Shown here: positions 17,690 to 26,566 of the stretch, in pieces
Position numbering within the stretch: position 1 is the stretch's first letter
Layout: every line of letters starts with the position of its first letter
Source: RGIG3178 sp964533965
GTDB taxonomy: Bacteria > Bacillota > Clostridia > Christensenellales > QAND01
Direction of reading: 5' to 3'
Length of the DNA: 64,000 bases
NCBI GenBank assembly: GCA_964533965.1
Contig: CAZHNN010000011.1
Location: 1-64,000 of the forward strand
Notes under the pieces: model-generated
The model's database searches: none
Seen by the model: only the letters and a program-made list of their open reading frames with translations
What the model was told of the DNA's origin: nothing
Translations under genes and position numbers: made by a program

Positions 17690-20600
17690 TTAGTTTCCGA
17701 AAAGGCTTTGCATCTGTGCGTCTGTCAGGTTGAACTCACTCTTTAGCTGTGCATCCGTGAAATCAAAATAACTGCGAAGCTGCGTGCCCGTGAGGCTGAA
17801 CACGCTCTTGAGCTGTGCGAGCATATTGGCGGGGCGCTGTTTGGCAAACGTGCGGATCGTCTCCACACGTCCCGGCCAGTTGGAACCGGTGTCGGTGAAT
17901 TTCGTACGCTCCGCGGTCATCTCGGAGGCAATCGAGCCCGCTACCTGGTCAACGACGCTAATGATGCGGTTAGGCGTGTAGATGTGCTCCATTGCCCAGG
18001 CGAGGCGCTTGATGAACGCCTGCTTCCATGGTTCGTATTGCAAAAGCCCCACGAACATCGTCCGGTACGGCGAGGCGTTCGAGGTGGATGACATGCGCAG
18101 CGCAAGCGTCTGGTGTTCCGCATTGCCCATGGTCCAACAGAAATCATAGAAGATCTGCTGCCACTTGCCGTTCGGAATCTGGTAGAACTCAAGGTTGCCA
18201 TAATCGGAGTTTGCGATGTAGATTTGATGCACCATCAGGTCCATATAATTGTCCGTGTCAAACCGCGCCGCGACGTAATCGAAGTTGGCCTTTTGCGACA
18301 TATCATGCGTCTGCACGTAGTCCAAAAGCGCAAGGTATCCCGCGTTTGACCCGTTCTTGACGATCCTGCCCGATCCGGATAATAGGTTGATGCTGTTCGG
18401 GTCGGCGATCCCCGTATGTTGGGCTACAAAGGCCTCGTTGCGCTTTTCTTCCATGAAATACACGCCCCAGTACTGGCCGTTGATATATACCACATAGGGC
18501 TGTATGTCCTGCGTGAGGCAGCGTATCTGGCCCTTGACGAGGTTCAACACGACAGCCTCACGTATCTTGGTCAACGGCTGATCCTGCCCGCCGTCGCGCA
18601 GCTGTATGGCTTTGTATTGCGTATAGGGCAGGTCGGAGAAGAATTGGTAGTCCATCGTGTCGAAACCATACTGGTCGCGTGCGTAGATTGCAAACGATTT
18701 CTGCTGGTTGTCGCGGCTAAATCCACCCTGGATCCGAATGGAGATGTTCTGCTCAAAAGTCTGTCTGCCGTTTGCGTCAAACACTTCAAACGAAGCGGGC
18801 CGTTCGGAAGCCTGCCCCTTAGCGAGGTAATTTGCCACGTTGTAGTGGGTTGTCGACCCCGGCACCAGCACCGGATTGGGCCCAAGCATATAGATGCCGG
18901 TGGTCGGATCAAACAGCAGCCCCGGATCCGTCACGATGGAGACGAGCGGGAGTGTATGCGTTGAATCGATATAATAGGTGGAGGTGGCGACAGAACTTGG
19001 CAGACTGCCCGATTTGAACGCGCGGGCGCGCAGCGCCGTCGTCTTGGATATGTTGATTGGCCCCGAATACAAAGCGCTCGATTGTGTGGGGGTTGAGCCG
19101 TCGGTCGTATACCGGATCTCGCCTGAGTTGGTTCCGGCCTTGAGCGTCACCTTCTGTGTGCCCTTGTAGATGCCCGCTGCAAGATCGATTGTTGGTGTAT
19201 CCGCAAATCCGCGCATACCGCCCGCGTTGTCGGCGCCGGGGGAAGGCGCTGTGAAATAGAAGAAACCGGAAGAGCCCGACATACGTCCATAGCTCATATC
19301 GGCGGGGATGTCCGCGGCATTGATGCGGTCTACGAGTTTGCCGGCCTTGTCAAAAAGACCGACGACGGATCCGATCGACGAAAGCTTGAAGCCGGTCTGC
19401 AGATACGTTCCGCTTGTCTTGTTAAGCCCGCTGCACAGAATGATCTTCGTTTCACCCGGCTGCAGCGTAACAGCCGGAAACCGCCATTTGGCGGGATTAC
19501 GCATGTTATCGGACAGCCCATATCCCTGCAGGTTCACGGGAGAAGAGGAGATGTTTTTGATCTCGACCCAGCCGTAATACGCCCCGTTGTCGGCCTTGGC
19601 GTATTTACTGTTGTAGGGCATGATCTCATTGATGATAACAGGACCCGAAGCAACGCTTTGCCCGGTAAGCGCCTGATAGCCCGTATCGTCGTTTGAATAC
19701 CCGGGTGTGGGTTTGGCGGAGGCCTCGAATTTGCCGGAAGATGTGCGCGCATAGGAAAAATCCGCCGAAAGCTTTTGCAGATCGACGGTATCGATGACTT
19801 GCCCGCTCGGGCTGGAAAGAATAGCGGCCTCCGAATCGGAAAGCTTGAAGCTCGCATTCAGATGCTTCGTGTCGTTCGGATTTTTAGGCACGCCCTTGCC
19901 CGAGCAGAACACGACAACATAGCCTCCCGCCGCTATACTCATGCTTGGGAATTTCCATTTCAGCGTGTTGTTTTCCTTGTCCGAGAGGCCGAAATTTGCA
20001 AGGTCAATGGCGGATTTGCCGGTATTGTGTATCTCCACCCAGTCTGAATAATTGCCGTAATCGTCCAACAGAGTGGTTGCGTTGCTTGTCATCACTTCGC
20101 TGATCTGAAGCGGGGATTCGCCACCCTTCATGCTAAAAACATATTGCGCGTATCCCGCGTCGCTGTTCTCGTAGCCGGGCGTGACCTTCTGGAACTGTTT
20201 CCACGCATTCGCGTCACCCGCATCGCGACCGAGCGATATGTTGGACGCCATCGTCTTATAATCGACAACATCAACGAGGCTCCCCATGTTGTCCATCAGC
20301 ATCACGGATGCACCCTGCGAGGAGAGGTTGAAATTCGTATGCAGCGCTCCGGCCTTGGGATTGCGGCGGTCCAGCTTGTCGCAATAAATAACAAGATAGC
20401 CCTTCGGCGCCAGCGTAACGGCAGGGAATGTCCACTTGGCAGGCTTTAACTTGGAATTGGAAAGGCCCCAACCTTCCAGAGACACTGCGGCATCCGATGG
20501 GTTGTACAGCTCGATCCAATCGGAGTAATTGCCAAAGTCATCGGGAACAGCCTGCTGGTTGGAAGCCATTACCTCATTGATGCGTACTTTGGCGGCTGTA

Positions 20601-20701
20601 ATGGCGTGCGAAGCAGTACCGGTGAACATCGGCGTGATAATTGTCACCGTGATGAAAAGAAGCAGCAATGCCATGATGCCGGTCGTTGATTTGCTTCGCA
20701 C
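17690..20701 (-). CDS. secreted lamin-tail/CotH surface protein
   Basis: The protein has 1003 residues and begins with a signal peptide (hydrophobic core about residues 9-27). Three lamin-tail domains follow (about 40-160, 195-330 and 350-480), each marked by INEVM/ISEVM/INEIM and a W-I/V-E-L/I-x-N motif. Next is a chitobiase C-terminal-like beta domain (about 500-580, IRYTTDGSTPTQSSALYSG), then a CotH-kinase-like domain (about 590-930, with SIRIQGGFSRDNQQKSFAIY near 663). Last come four 11-residue repeats of the type (L/F)TxxQLxSxF at the extreme C-terminus. CotH proteins phosphorylate spore-coat proteins, but extracellular LTD-CotH forms are uncharacterised. Translation starts at GTG, with GGAGGG some 12 bases away. 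A promoter is proposed at 20729-20757. Confidence 0.85.
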   Translation of the reverse strand: MRSKSTTGIMALLLLFITVTIITPMFTGTASHAITAAKVRINEVMASNQQAVPDDFGNYSDWIELYNPSDAAVSLEGWGLSNSKLKPAKWTFPAVTLAPKGYLVIYCDKLDRRNPKAGALHTNFNLSSQGASVMLMDNMGSLVDVVDYKTMASNISLGRDAGDANAWKQFQKVTPGYENSDAGYAQYVFSMKGGESPLQISEVMTSNATTLLDDYGNYSDWVEIHNTGKSAIDLANFGLSDKENNTLKWKFPSMSIAAGGYVVVFCSGKGVPKNPNDTKHLNASFKLSDSEAAILSSPSGQVIDTVDLQKLSADFSYARTSSGKFEASAKPTPGYSNDDTGYQALTGQSVASGPVIINEIMPYNSKYAKADNGAYYGWVEIKNISSSPVNLQGYGLSDNMRNPAKWRFPAVTLQPGETKIILCSGLNKTSGTYLQTGFKLSSIGSVVGLFDKAGKLVDRINAADIPADMSYGRMSGSSGFFYFTAPSPGADNAGGMRGFADTPTIDLAAGIYKGTQKVTLKAGTNSGEIRYTTDGSTPTQSSALYSGPINISKTTALRARAFKSGSLPSSVATSTYYIDSTHTLPLVSIVTDPGLLFDPTTGIYMLGPNPVLVPGSTTHYNVANYLAKGQASERPASFEVFDANGRQTFEQNISIRIQGGFSRDNQQKSFAIYARDQYGFDTMDYQFFSDLPYTQYKAIQLRDGGQDQPLTKIREAVVLNLVKGQIRCLTQDIQPYVVYINGQYWGVYFMEEKRNEAFVAQHTGIADPNSINLLSGSGRIVKNGSNAGYLALLDYVQTHDMSQKANFDYVAARFDTDNYMDLMVHQIYIANSDYGNLEFYQIPNGKWQQIFYDFCWTMGNAEHQTLALRMSSTSNASPYRTMFVGLLQYEPWKQAFIKRLAWAMEHIYTPNRIISVVDQVAGSIASEMTAERTKFTDTGSNWPGRVETIRTFAKQRPANMLAQLKSVFSLTGTQLRSYFDFTDAQLKSEFNLTDAQMQSLFGN

Positions 20702-20728
20702 CCATTCAACCCTCCGTCCTATATCAAT

Positions 20729-20757
20729 ATGTTAATCCATTCAACTAATGCCGTCAA
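20729..20757 (-). promoter_or_regulatory. putative promoter of the CotH/LTD gene
   Basis: On the minus strand, TTGACG and TAACAT are separated by 17 bases, ending about 28 bases before the GTG start. Confidence 0.55.
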
Positions 20758-21070
20758 CAAACTGCTAAATCGCAGACTATTAAGATTTTGGAAGTAAAGC
20801 CAATCGGAGGGATGGCGTCAAAACCACCATGCACCGGCTTGGTTATTTAATTTATTTCTGTGCCTAAATATCCGAAATTATTGCTGCGATTTCGTGAAGA
20901 ACGCCGTAAACAGAAGTTAGCAAAAGCAGAAGCGAATTAATAGGTTTGCGAAATGAGGAGCGTATTTTTTGTGTGCCAGGACTGACGGAAAAAGAAATAG
21001 CACGCCTATAGAAATCCGAAGATAAGAATAGACGTATTAACTCCGTCCCGAACAAAAATCAAGCAAAAAC

Positions 21071-21098
21071 AAAAAAGAAGAAACATTTCTTCTTTTTT
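21071..21098 (-). terminator. AT-rich palindromic terminator of the DUF1540 gene
   Basis: Perfect 13-base arms AAAAAAGAAGAAA and TTTCTTCTTTTTT with a two-base centre lie just after the minus-strand stop. Confidence 0.6.
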
Positions 21099-21107
21099 GT
21101 TTTCCGG

Positions 21108-21266
21108 TTATTTGTTTACGAACGTCGTGCAGCAAGTGCCATCGCTGGTCTTTGCCCTTCCGTCGCCCATCGCGTTTACTTCCAACGATTTTGCATAGCA
21201 CATCTTGTTGCGGTTGTACTGGCAATTGTCCACGCTGCATTTGACTTTAATGTTTGGAGCTTCCAT
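21108..21266 (-). CDS. DUF1540 domain protein
   Basis: This 52-residue protein has the DUF1540 pattern: C-S-V-x-N-C-x-Y-N near the N-terminus, then C-x-A-x-x-x-x-V, and a C-terminal TSDGTCCTTF. Six cysteines suggest that it binds a metal ion. The ATG at 21266 has AGGTGA upstream. Longer frames beginning further upstream lack a ribosome site. The family is common in spore-forming Firmicutes and has no proven function. It is transcribed divergently from htpG. Confidence 0.85.
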   Translation of the reverse strand: MEAPNIKVKCSVDNCQYNRNKMCYAKSLEVNAMGDGRAKTSDGTCCTTFVNK

Positions 21267-21386
21267 CTTTTTCACCTGCCTCCCGATGTCTTTGCTTTTA
21301 GAATTTTCAGAGCCATCGCTTTTATGCAAAACACCGCCTGTTTGGTAAAATATCCCGGGTAAATCGAAGAAAACCAGAACCAAACA

Positions 21387-21416
21387 TTGACAAATGTGCC
21401 AAAAGTGGTACATTAT
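21387..21416 (+). promoter_or_regulatory. promoter of htpG
   Basis: TTGACA at 21387-21392 is followed by TACATT (spacer 16) or CATTAT (spacer 18). An imperfect palindrome AATGTGCC-AAAAGT-GGTACATT fills 21393-21414. Confidence 0.7.
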
Positions 21417-21419
21417 CTT

Positions 21420-21446
21420 TTAGCACTCCCAAAGATTGAGTGCTAA
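21420..21446 (+). promoter_or_regulatory. CIRCE element (HrcA operator)
   Basis: TTAGCACTC-N9-GAGTGCTAA matches the CIRCE consensus exactly. It lies between the -10 region and the htpG ribosome site, so HrcA should repress htpG at normal temperature. Confidence 0.95.
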
Positions 21447-21472
21447 CATACTTGTACAAAGGAGAGTCGTGT

Positions 21473-23344
21473 ATGGCCAAAAAACAGTTTAAAACGGAAT
21501 CCAAACAATTGCTGAACCTCATGATCCACTCGATCTATACACACAAGGAAATATTCCTTCGCGAATTGATTTCAAACGCCAGTGACGCGATCGATAAAAT
21601 CTACTATAAGGCGCTGACAGACGACAAGATCGCATTCAACAGCGCGGATTACTTCATCAAACTGTCCGTGGATAAGCCAAGTCGCACGCTTAGTATCACC
21701 GATACCGGCATCGGTATGACGCGCGACGAGCTGGAGGATAACCTTGGCGTCATCGCACGAAGCGGATCGCTTAAATTCAAGCAGGAGAATGAGATAAAGG
21801 ATGATCACGAACTCATCGGCCAGTTCGGCGTCGGCTTCTATTCTGCTTTCATGGTAGCGGACAAGGTAACGGTAATAAGCAAGGCTTTGGGCAGTGATGA
21901 AGCGTATAAGTGGGAATCCGAAGGGGCTTCGGGATATACGGTAGAGCCGTGCGAAAAGGACGGCGTCGGCACACAGATCACACTTGTGATCAAGGCCAAT
22001 ACACAGGACGAACGGTACGACGACTTTTTAGACGAACGTCATCTGCAAGAACTCGTCAGGAAGTATTCGGATTTTATCCGCTACCCCATCAAGATGGACA
22101 CAGAGGTGCGCAGGCACAGGGAAGGGACGGAAAACGAATACGAGACCGTCATGGAGGAACAGGTTCTCAACTCCATGATACCGATCTGGCGCAAGAACAA
22201 GAGTGAGCTGAAACCGGAGGACTACGAGCAGTTCTACGAGGAAAAGCACTTCGGCTTTGATAAGCCCATCCGGTATATCCACATCAAGACGGAAGGCGCC
22301 GTTCGGTACAACGCGATACTCTATATTCCGGAGAAGACGCCGTACGATTTTTACACGAAGGAATACGAGAAAGGCCTGGAGCTGTATTCCAACGGCGTGC
22401 TGATCATGGAGAAATGCGCCGACCTGCTGCCGGACTGTTTCAGCTTTGTCAAAGGTGTCGTGGAATCCGACGACCTGTCGCTGAACATATCCAGAGAACT
22501 CTTGCAGCATGACCGGCAACTCAAGCTAATTGCTAAGAACATCAAGACGAAGATCAAGTCCGAACTCGAAAATCTATTGAGTGATGATCGGGAGAAATAT
22601 GAGTCGTTCTATCAATCCTTCGGGCGGCAGCTGAAATACTGCCTGTACAGCGGCTTCGGGATGGACAAGGACGATCTGCAGGATCTGCTGCTGTTCTATT
22701 CCAGCATCGAAAAGAAGCTCGTCTCGCTTGCCGAATACGTGTCCCGGATGAAGGAAGACCAAAAGTACATCTACTATGCGGCGGGTGAATCCGTAGGGCG
22801 CATCGAAAAGCTGCCCCAGACGGAGAAGGTGTTAAAAATGGGCTATGAGATCCTCTATTTCACCGATGAGGTCGACGAGTTTACCATTCGCGTGCTGATG
22901 CGCTACAAGGACAGGGAGTTCCGCTCTGTATCCGGAAGCGATCTCGGCTTTGACGAGCCGGAGGAAAAGACGGAGGACAGCGGTCGCGACAAGGAATTGC
23001 TGGAAGCGATGAAAAAGCATTTGGGCGATCGCGTAAAGGATGTTCGACTCTCCAAACGGTTGGAAACGCACCCAGTCTGCCTCTCTTCGGACGGCGGCAT
23101 ATCCATCGAGATGGAGCGGATTCTAAGAACCATGCCTGAAAATTCTGGGATATCCGCACAAAAGGTGCTGGAGATCAACCCGAAGCATGGGGTCTATGCG
23201 GCGTTGTTGAATGCGCTTGACAACGATGCGGACAAGCTGAATCGGTATACCGATATACTCTACAACCAGGCGCTGTTGATCGAAGGGCTGCCGATCGAAG
23301 ATCCGTTGGCCTATTGCAACGATGTCTGCACGATGATGGCGTGA
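21473..23344 (+). CDS. htpG: molecular chaperone HtpG (Hsp90 family)
   Basis: The protein is full length at 623 residues. The N-terminal GHKL ATPase is marked by LISNASDAIDK (about residue 28), DTGIGMTRDEL (about 72) and GQFGVGFYSAF (about 115). A middle domain with the conserved catalytic Arg region SLNISRELLQ (about 345) and a C-terminal dimerisation domain follow. The enzyme folds or remodels client proteins in the cytosol using ATP. The ATG at 21473 has AAAGGAGA eight bases upstream. A GTG frame extension into the CIRCE element is not credible. Transcription is under a perfect CIRCE operator, and a strong terminator follows. Confidence 0.97.
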   Translation: MAKKQFKTESKQLLNLMIHSIYTHKEIFLRELISNASDAIDKIYYKALTDDKIAFNSADYFIKLSVDKPSRTLSITDTGIGMTRDELEDNLGVIARSGSLKFKQENEIKDDHELIGQFGVGFYSAFMVADKVTVISKALGSDEAYKWESEGASGYTVEPCEKDGVGTQITLVIKANTQDERYDDFLDERHLQELVRKYSDFIRYPIKMDTEVRRHREGTENEYETVMEEQVLNSMIPIWRKNKSELKPEDYEQFYEEKHFGFDKPIRYIHIKTEGAVRYNAILYIPEKTPYDFYTKEYEKGLELYSNGVLIMEKCADLLPDCFSFVKGVVESDDLSLNISRELLQHDRQLKLIAKNIKTKIKSELENLLSDDREKYESFYQSFGRQLKYCLYSGFGMDKDDLQDLLLFYSSIEKKLVSLAEYVSRMKEDQKYIYYAAGESVGRIEKLPQTEKVLKMGYEILYFTDEVDEFTIRVLMRYKDREFRSVSGSDLGFDEPEEKTEDSGRDKELLEAMKKHLGDRVKDVRLSKRLETHPVCLSSDGGISIEMERILRTMPENSGISAQKVLEINPKHGVYAALLNALDNDADKLNRYTDILYNQALLIEGLPIEDPLAYCNDVCTMMA

Positions 23345-23358
23345 AGCGCAATCACATT

Positions 23359-23396
23359 GGCCACATCCCCGCGATAGGGGACCGTGGCCATTTTTT
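23359..23396 (+). terminator. terminator of htpG
   Basis: The nested arms GGCCAC/GTGGCC and CCCC/GGGG are followed by ATTTTTTATG. Confidence 0.9.
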
Positions 23397-23500
23397 ATGC
23401 GTTTTGCCGAAAGCGCTGGTTTTCGATTGCCAATGGGACAGTGCAGGCTGATATAATAGGAAAAAGCCGCTTGGTAGAATCAGCGGACTAAGGAGAATGC

Positions 23501-25225
23501 ATGGATCGGCAGACAAAAGTCGTGATAAGTACGTTGAATTCCCAATATGTCCATTCTTCGCTTGCACCCTGGTATCTGCTGGCGGGGATCAGGGCGTATG
23601 GCGGGAACTCTCTTTCTGCTTTTGTCGTTGAAGGTACCATCAACGAGCAGACGGGAACCGTGGCGGAACGGATCATAGAATGCAATCCGGATGCCGTCTG
23701 CCTTTGCTGCTATATATGGAACATCGAAAAGACATTGGAAGCGGCGCGGCGGATCAAGTCCGCTTTGCCAGGCACGCAGATCGTGCTGGGCGGACCGGAA
23801 GTAAGCTACAATGCGGAGCAGGTACTTAACGATCCGACGGTGGACTTCGTCGTATCCGGCGAGGGGGAGCGGCCTTTGGCACTCCTGTTGAATGCGCTTC
23901 AAAGTGGCTCGGACATCGCGGGAATCCCGGGGCTCTGTTACAGGGATAGCCAGGACGTACACATCAGCACCCCCCATGTGTCGGAGGAGGACCCGCCATC
24001 GCCCTATGTACCCGAGTATTTTGAGGCGCTTGTCGGCCGCATCGCATACATCGAAACAAGCCGCGGCTGTCCGTTCTCCTGTGCTTTCTGCCTTTCGGGA
24101 CGCCAAGCAGGTGTGCGCTATTTCAACCTTGAGCGTGTTAAGCGAGAAATTGTGCTGGTTGCCAACAGCGAGACGAAGACAATCAAGTTCGTCGACCGCA
24201 CATTTAACGCAAACAAAGAGCGGGCAAGGGAACTGTTCTCATTTATCATCGAAAACATAGGTGCTAGTATACCAAAGGGTGTGCGGTTTCATTTTGAGAT
24301 AGCGGGAGATCTGTTGGACGAAAAAACGCTGGAGATACTCTCAAAAGCTCCCGCAGGGGCTCTGCAGTTTGAGATTGGATTGCAGAGTTTCAACGAGAAA
24401 ACACTTCAGAGCATATGCCGGAAGACGGATACAAAAGCGTTGAAAGAGAACATCCGAAAGCTAATTGTGCTTGGTATCCATCTGCACATCGATTTGATAG
24501 CGGGCCTTCCATATGAGGATTGGGACAGCTTTGCGAACAGCTTCAACGAGGCCTACGCGCTGTCCCCGCACATGCTGCAACTTGGGTTTCTAAAGCTGTT
24601 GCACGGTTCCGCGATGCGCGGACAGCCGCAGGAGTATCCGTGTGAATACAGCCCGAAACCACCCTACGAGGTAATGCAGACACCATGGCTGAGCGCAGTA
24701 CAGCTGCGTTCGCTGCATCATACGGAGGATGCGTTGGGCCGCCTGTACAACAGTAGTCGGTTCAGAAGAACACTTCGCTACCTGTTGGATAACACCGGCG
24801 ATACTCCTTTTGAATTGTTCTATAGATTTGGAGAACATGCACATGCGAATGCCGCTCAATCCCTTTCTCTGGATGGCTATACGGAGTTCTTCTATCGGTA
24901 TTTTGTCGAACACGAGGGTGTAAATCCCGGCGCTTTGCGGGATCATCTTGTCTGTGACCGGCTTGCGACCAATTCGTCGGGTTTTTTGCCCAAAGCACTT
25001 CGGGTCGAGGACGGATTGCTCAGAAGGGTCCGGGCGGAATTGGACCGGAACGGGCTAACGAAAAAACCGGTCGGCGTGCGGCGATCGGTGGCCATTTTGT
25101 ATACCAAACAATCCGCCGTGTATGTGGACTATCAAGACGGCGATCCTGTCACGGGGGAATATCAGCTAAAGGAATACACATTGGAAGAGCTTGGTATCCG
25201 GAGGAAAGGGGATTTTTCGGGATGA
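23501..25225 (+). CDS. B12-binding radical SAM protein (DUF4080 type)
   Basis: The protein has 574 residues. An N-terminal cobalamin-binding-like Rossmann domain (about 1-135, with the GGPEVSYN and SGEGERPL signatures) precedes a radical SAM barrel. The cluster motif is C-x3-C-x2-C in RGCPFSCAFC (about residue 187). A C-terminal extension (about 390-570) matches the DUF4080 group. These enzymes use SAM and probably cobalamin for methylation or rearrangement. The substrate of this branch is unknown. The ATG has AAGGAG upstream. The stop overlaps the start of the DUF188 gene by four bases, so the two are translationally coupled. Confidence 0.88.
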   Translation: MDRQTKVVISTLNSQYVHSSLAPWYLLAGIRAYGGNSLSAFVVEGTINEQTGTVAERIIECNPDAVCLCCYIWNIEKTLEAARRIKSALPGTQIVLGGPEVSYNAEQVLNDPTVDFVVSGEGERPLALLLNALQSGSDIAGIPGLCYRDSQDVHISTPHVSEEDPPSPYVPEYFEALVGRIAYIETSRGCPFSCAFCLSGRQAGVRYFNLERVKREIVLVANSETKTIKFVDRTFNANKERARELFSFIIENIGASIPKGVRFHFEIAGDLLDEKTLEILSKAPAGALQFEIGLQSFNEKTLQSICRKTDTKALKENIRKLIVLGIHLHIDLIAGLPYEDWDSFANSFNEAYALSPHMLQLGFLKLLHGSAMRGQPQEYPCEYSPKPPYEVMQTPWLSAVQLRSLHHTEDALGRLYNSSRFRRTLRYLLDNTGDTPFELFYRFGEHAHANAAQSLSLDGYTEFFYRYFVEHEGVNPGALRDHLVCDRLATNSSGFLPKALRVEDGLLRRVRAELDRNGLTKKPVGVRRSVAILYTKQSAVYVDYQDGDPVTGEYQLKEYTLEELGIRRKGDFSG

Positions 25226-25665
25226 GGGTGTTGATCGACGCGGACGGGTGCCCGGTTGTTAGGGAAGCGGTCGGGATTTGCCAAAGACATGGTGTGGAAT
25301 GTCTGATCTTCTGCGACACAGCCCACATCATCGAGCAGGAAGGTGCACAGACCATTACCGTTTCCCAAGGGGCGGACAGTGTGGATTTTGCGCTTGTCAA
25401 CGCGGTACAAAAGGGCGACATTGTTATTACGCAGGATTACGGCCTTGCGGCGATGTGCCTTTCAAGAGAGGCAAACCCCATCGATCAAAACGGCATGGAA
25501 TACACGCAGAAGAACATCGATTCGCTGCTGTTTTCCCGTCATTTGGCAAAGAAAATCCGCAACGCAGGCGGACGGCTCAAAGGCCCCGCCAAGCGAACAA
25601 GGGAACAAGACAAAGCCTTTGCAGAAAAGTTTTCGGCTTTGCTGCAAAGGCTTCTGGGTACTTAA
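25222..25665 (+). CDS. YaiI/YqxD-family (DUF188) protein
   Basis: This 147-residue cytosolic protein opens with MRVLIDADGCPVV and has ITQDYGLAAMCL in the middle and a basic RLKGPAKRTREQD near the end, all diagnostic for the family. The conserved Asp pairs suggest a PIN/NYN-like nuclease fold, but no activity is established. The overlap ATGA with the radical SAM gene shows one operon. A convergent NlpC/P60 gene ends 32 bases downstream. Confidence 0.92.
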   Translation: MRVLIDADGCPVVREAVGICQRHGVECLIFCDTAHIIEQEGAQTITVSQGADSVDFALVNAVQKGDIVITQDYGLAAMCLSREANPIDQNGMEYTQKNIDSLLFSRHLAKKIRNAGGRLKGPAKRTREQDKAFAEKFSALLQRLLGT

Positions 25666-25697
25666 TATGGAATTATCGAATTGTTAGCCTGAAAGCG

Positions 25698-26333
25698 TCA
25701 ATAAATCCTGAACGCGCAGACAAAACGGTTTTTTCGATAAAATGAGTTGGTGGTGCTGATGCAGACTCCGCTTGCTTTGTTCAATGCACTGATCATCTGA
25801 TTGTTCCCAAGGTAGATACCGACATGCCCTTTGAAGCTGATCACGTCTCCCCGCTGGAGATCGTCGATGTCCGTGATTCTTTTGTACTTTTTACTGATCT
25901 GCCATGAAGAGGATGTCATATAAGATTGCCTGATGCCAGCCTTGTTCAGGCACCAATAGACGAAGCCGGAACAGTCAAAGGCGTTTGGACCTTTGCCGCC
26001 GCTTGTATACTTGTTGCCGATTTTGGTTTTTGCAATGGTAATGAATTTTTCAACCCTTTCCAGGCGGTTCCAGGTGGCAGAACCCACGACGCCGTCGGAC
26101 TTAAGGCCAACGGCCGCCTGGTATTTCATAACGGCGTTCTTTGTATCTGCACCGAATTTGCCGTCCGCCGTAAGCGAATAGCCGTTGGCGATCAGATACT
26201 TCTGCAATATCTTGACATTTCCGCCGCTGGATCCCATCTTCAGGGAGACCTTCGGCGCGGCGAGAGCTGTGGTTGAAAACAGAGTCAGCACAGCCGACAG
26301 CAGTATGATCGCAGATAGTATCCTCTTCTTCAT
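25698..26333 (-). CDS. secreted NlpC/P60 endopeptidase with peptidoglycan-binding domain
   Basis: The protein has 211 residues. A signal peptide ends near ALAAP (about residue 25). A PG_binding_1 domain (about 30-90, with LQKYLIANGYSLTADGKFG) is followed by an NlpC/P60 domain. The catalytic Cys is in FDCSGFVYW (about 122), the His in GHVGIYLG (about 169), and a third polar residue lies shortly after. It would cut the peptide stems of peptidoglycan outside the cell. The ATG at 26333 has a GGGGGAAAAGG ribosome site. A near twin without the binding domain lies at 45261-45860, sharing the phrase GGKGPNAFDCSGFVYWCLN. Confidence 0.92.
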   Translation of the reverse strand: MKKRILSAIILLSAVLTLFSTTALAAPKVSLKMGSSGGNVKILQKYLIANGYSLTADGKFGADTKNAVMKYQAAVGLKSDGVVGSATWNRLERVEKFITIAKTKIGNKYTSGGKGPNAFDCSGFVYWCLNKAGIRQSYMTSSSWQISKKYKRITDIDDLQRGDVISFKGHVGIYLGNNQMISALNKASGVCISTTNSFYRKNRFVCAFRIY

Positions 26334-26504
26334 GCCTTTTCCCCCATCCGATGTATTCAAGATAACCCCGGATCCATGTACACTTGGTGCTTCCCATGGA
26401 TGTTATGTCCAGTATAAATGAACGCATCAATTATTACAATAATATTTCAAAACATTGACGAGATTGACACTAAGACCGTACTTGGATTACATACAACGGT
26501 ATGA

Positions 26505-26540
26505 ACAAAAAATCAGGAAGCCGATACACCGGCTTCCTGA
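26505..26540 (-). terminator. terminator of the M20 amidohydrolase gene
   Basis: Perfect 11-base arms TCAGGAAGCCG and CGGCTTCCTGA surround ATACAC. On the minus strand they are followed by TTTTTTG. Confidence 0.85.
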
Positions 26541-26566
26541 TGATTTATTCATAACAATATCGTTAA

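Larger units (their letters stand above)
20702..21107. other. gene-free region upstream of the CotH/LTD gene
   Basis: About 400 bases without a convincing gene. It holds the CotH promoter near 20729-20757 and the DUF1540 terminator at 21071-21098. The rest shows no structure I could support. Confidence 0.6.

Noticed and set aside
20864..21055. Short minus-strand open frame between the CotH and DUF1540 genes
   Set aside because: It has no ribosome site, no motif and poor codon use.
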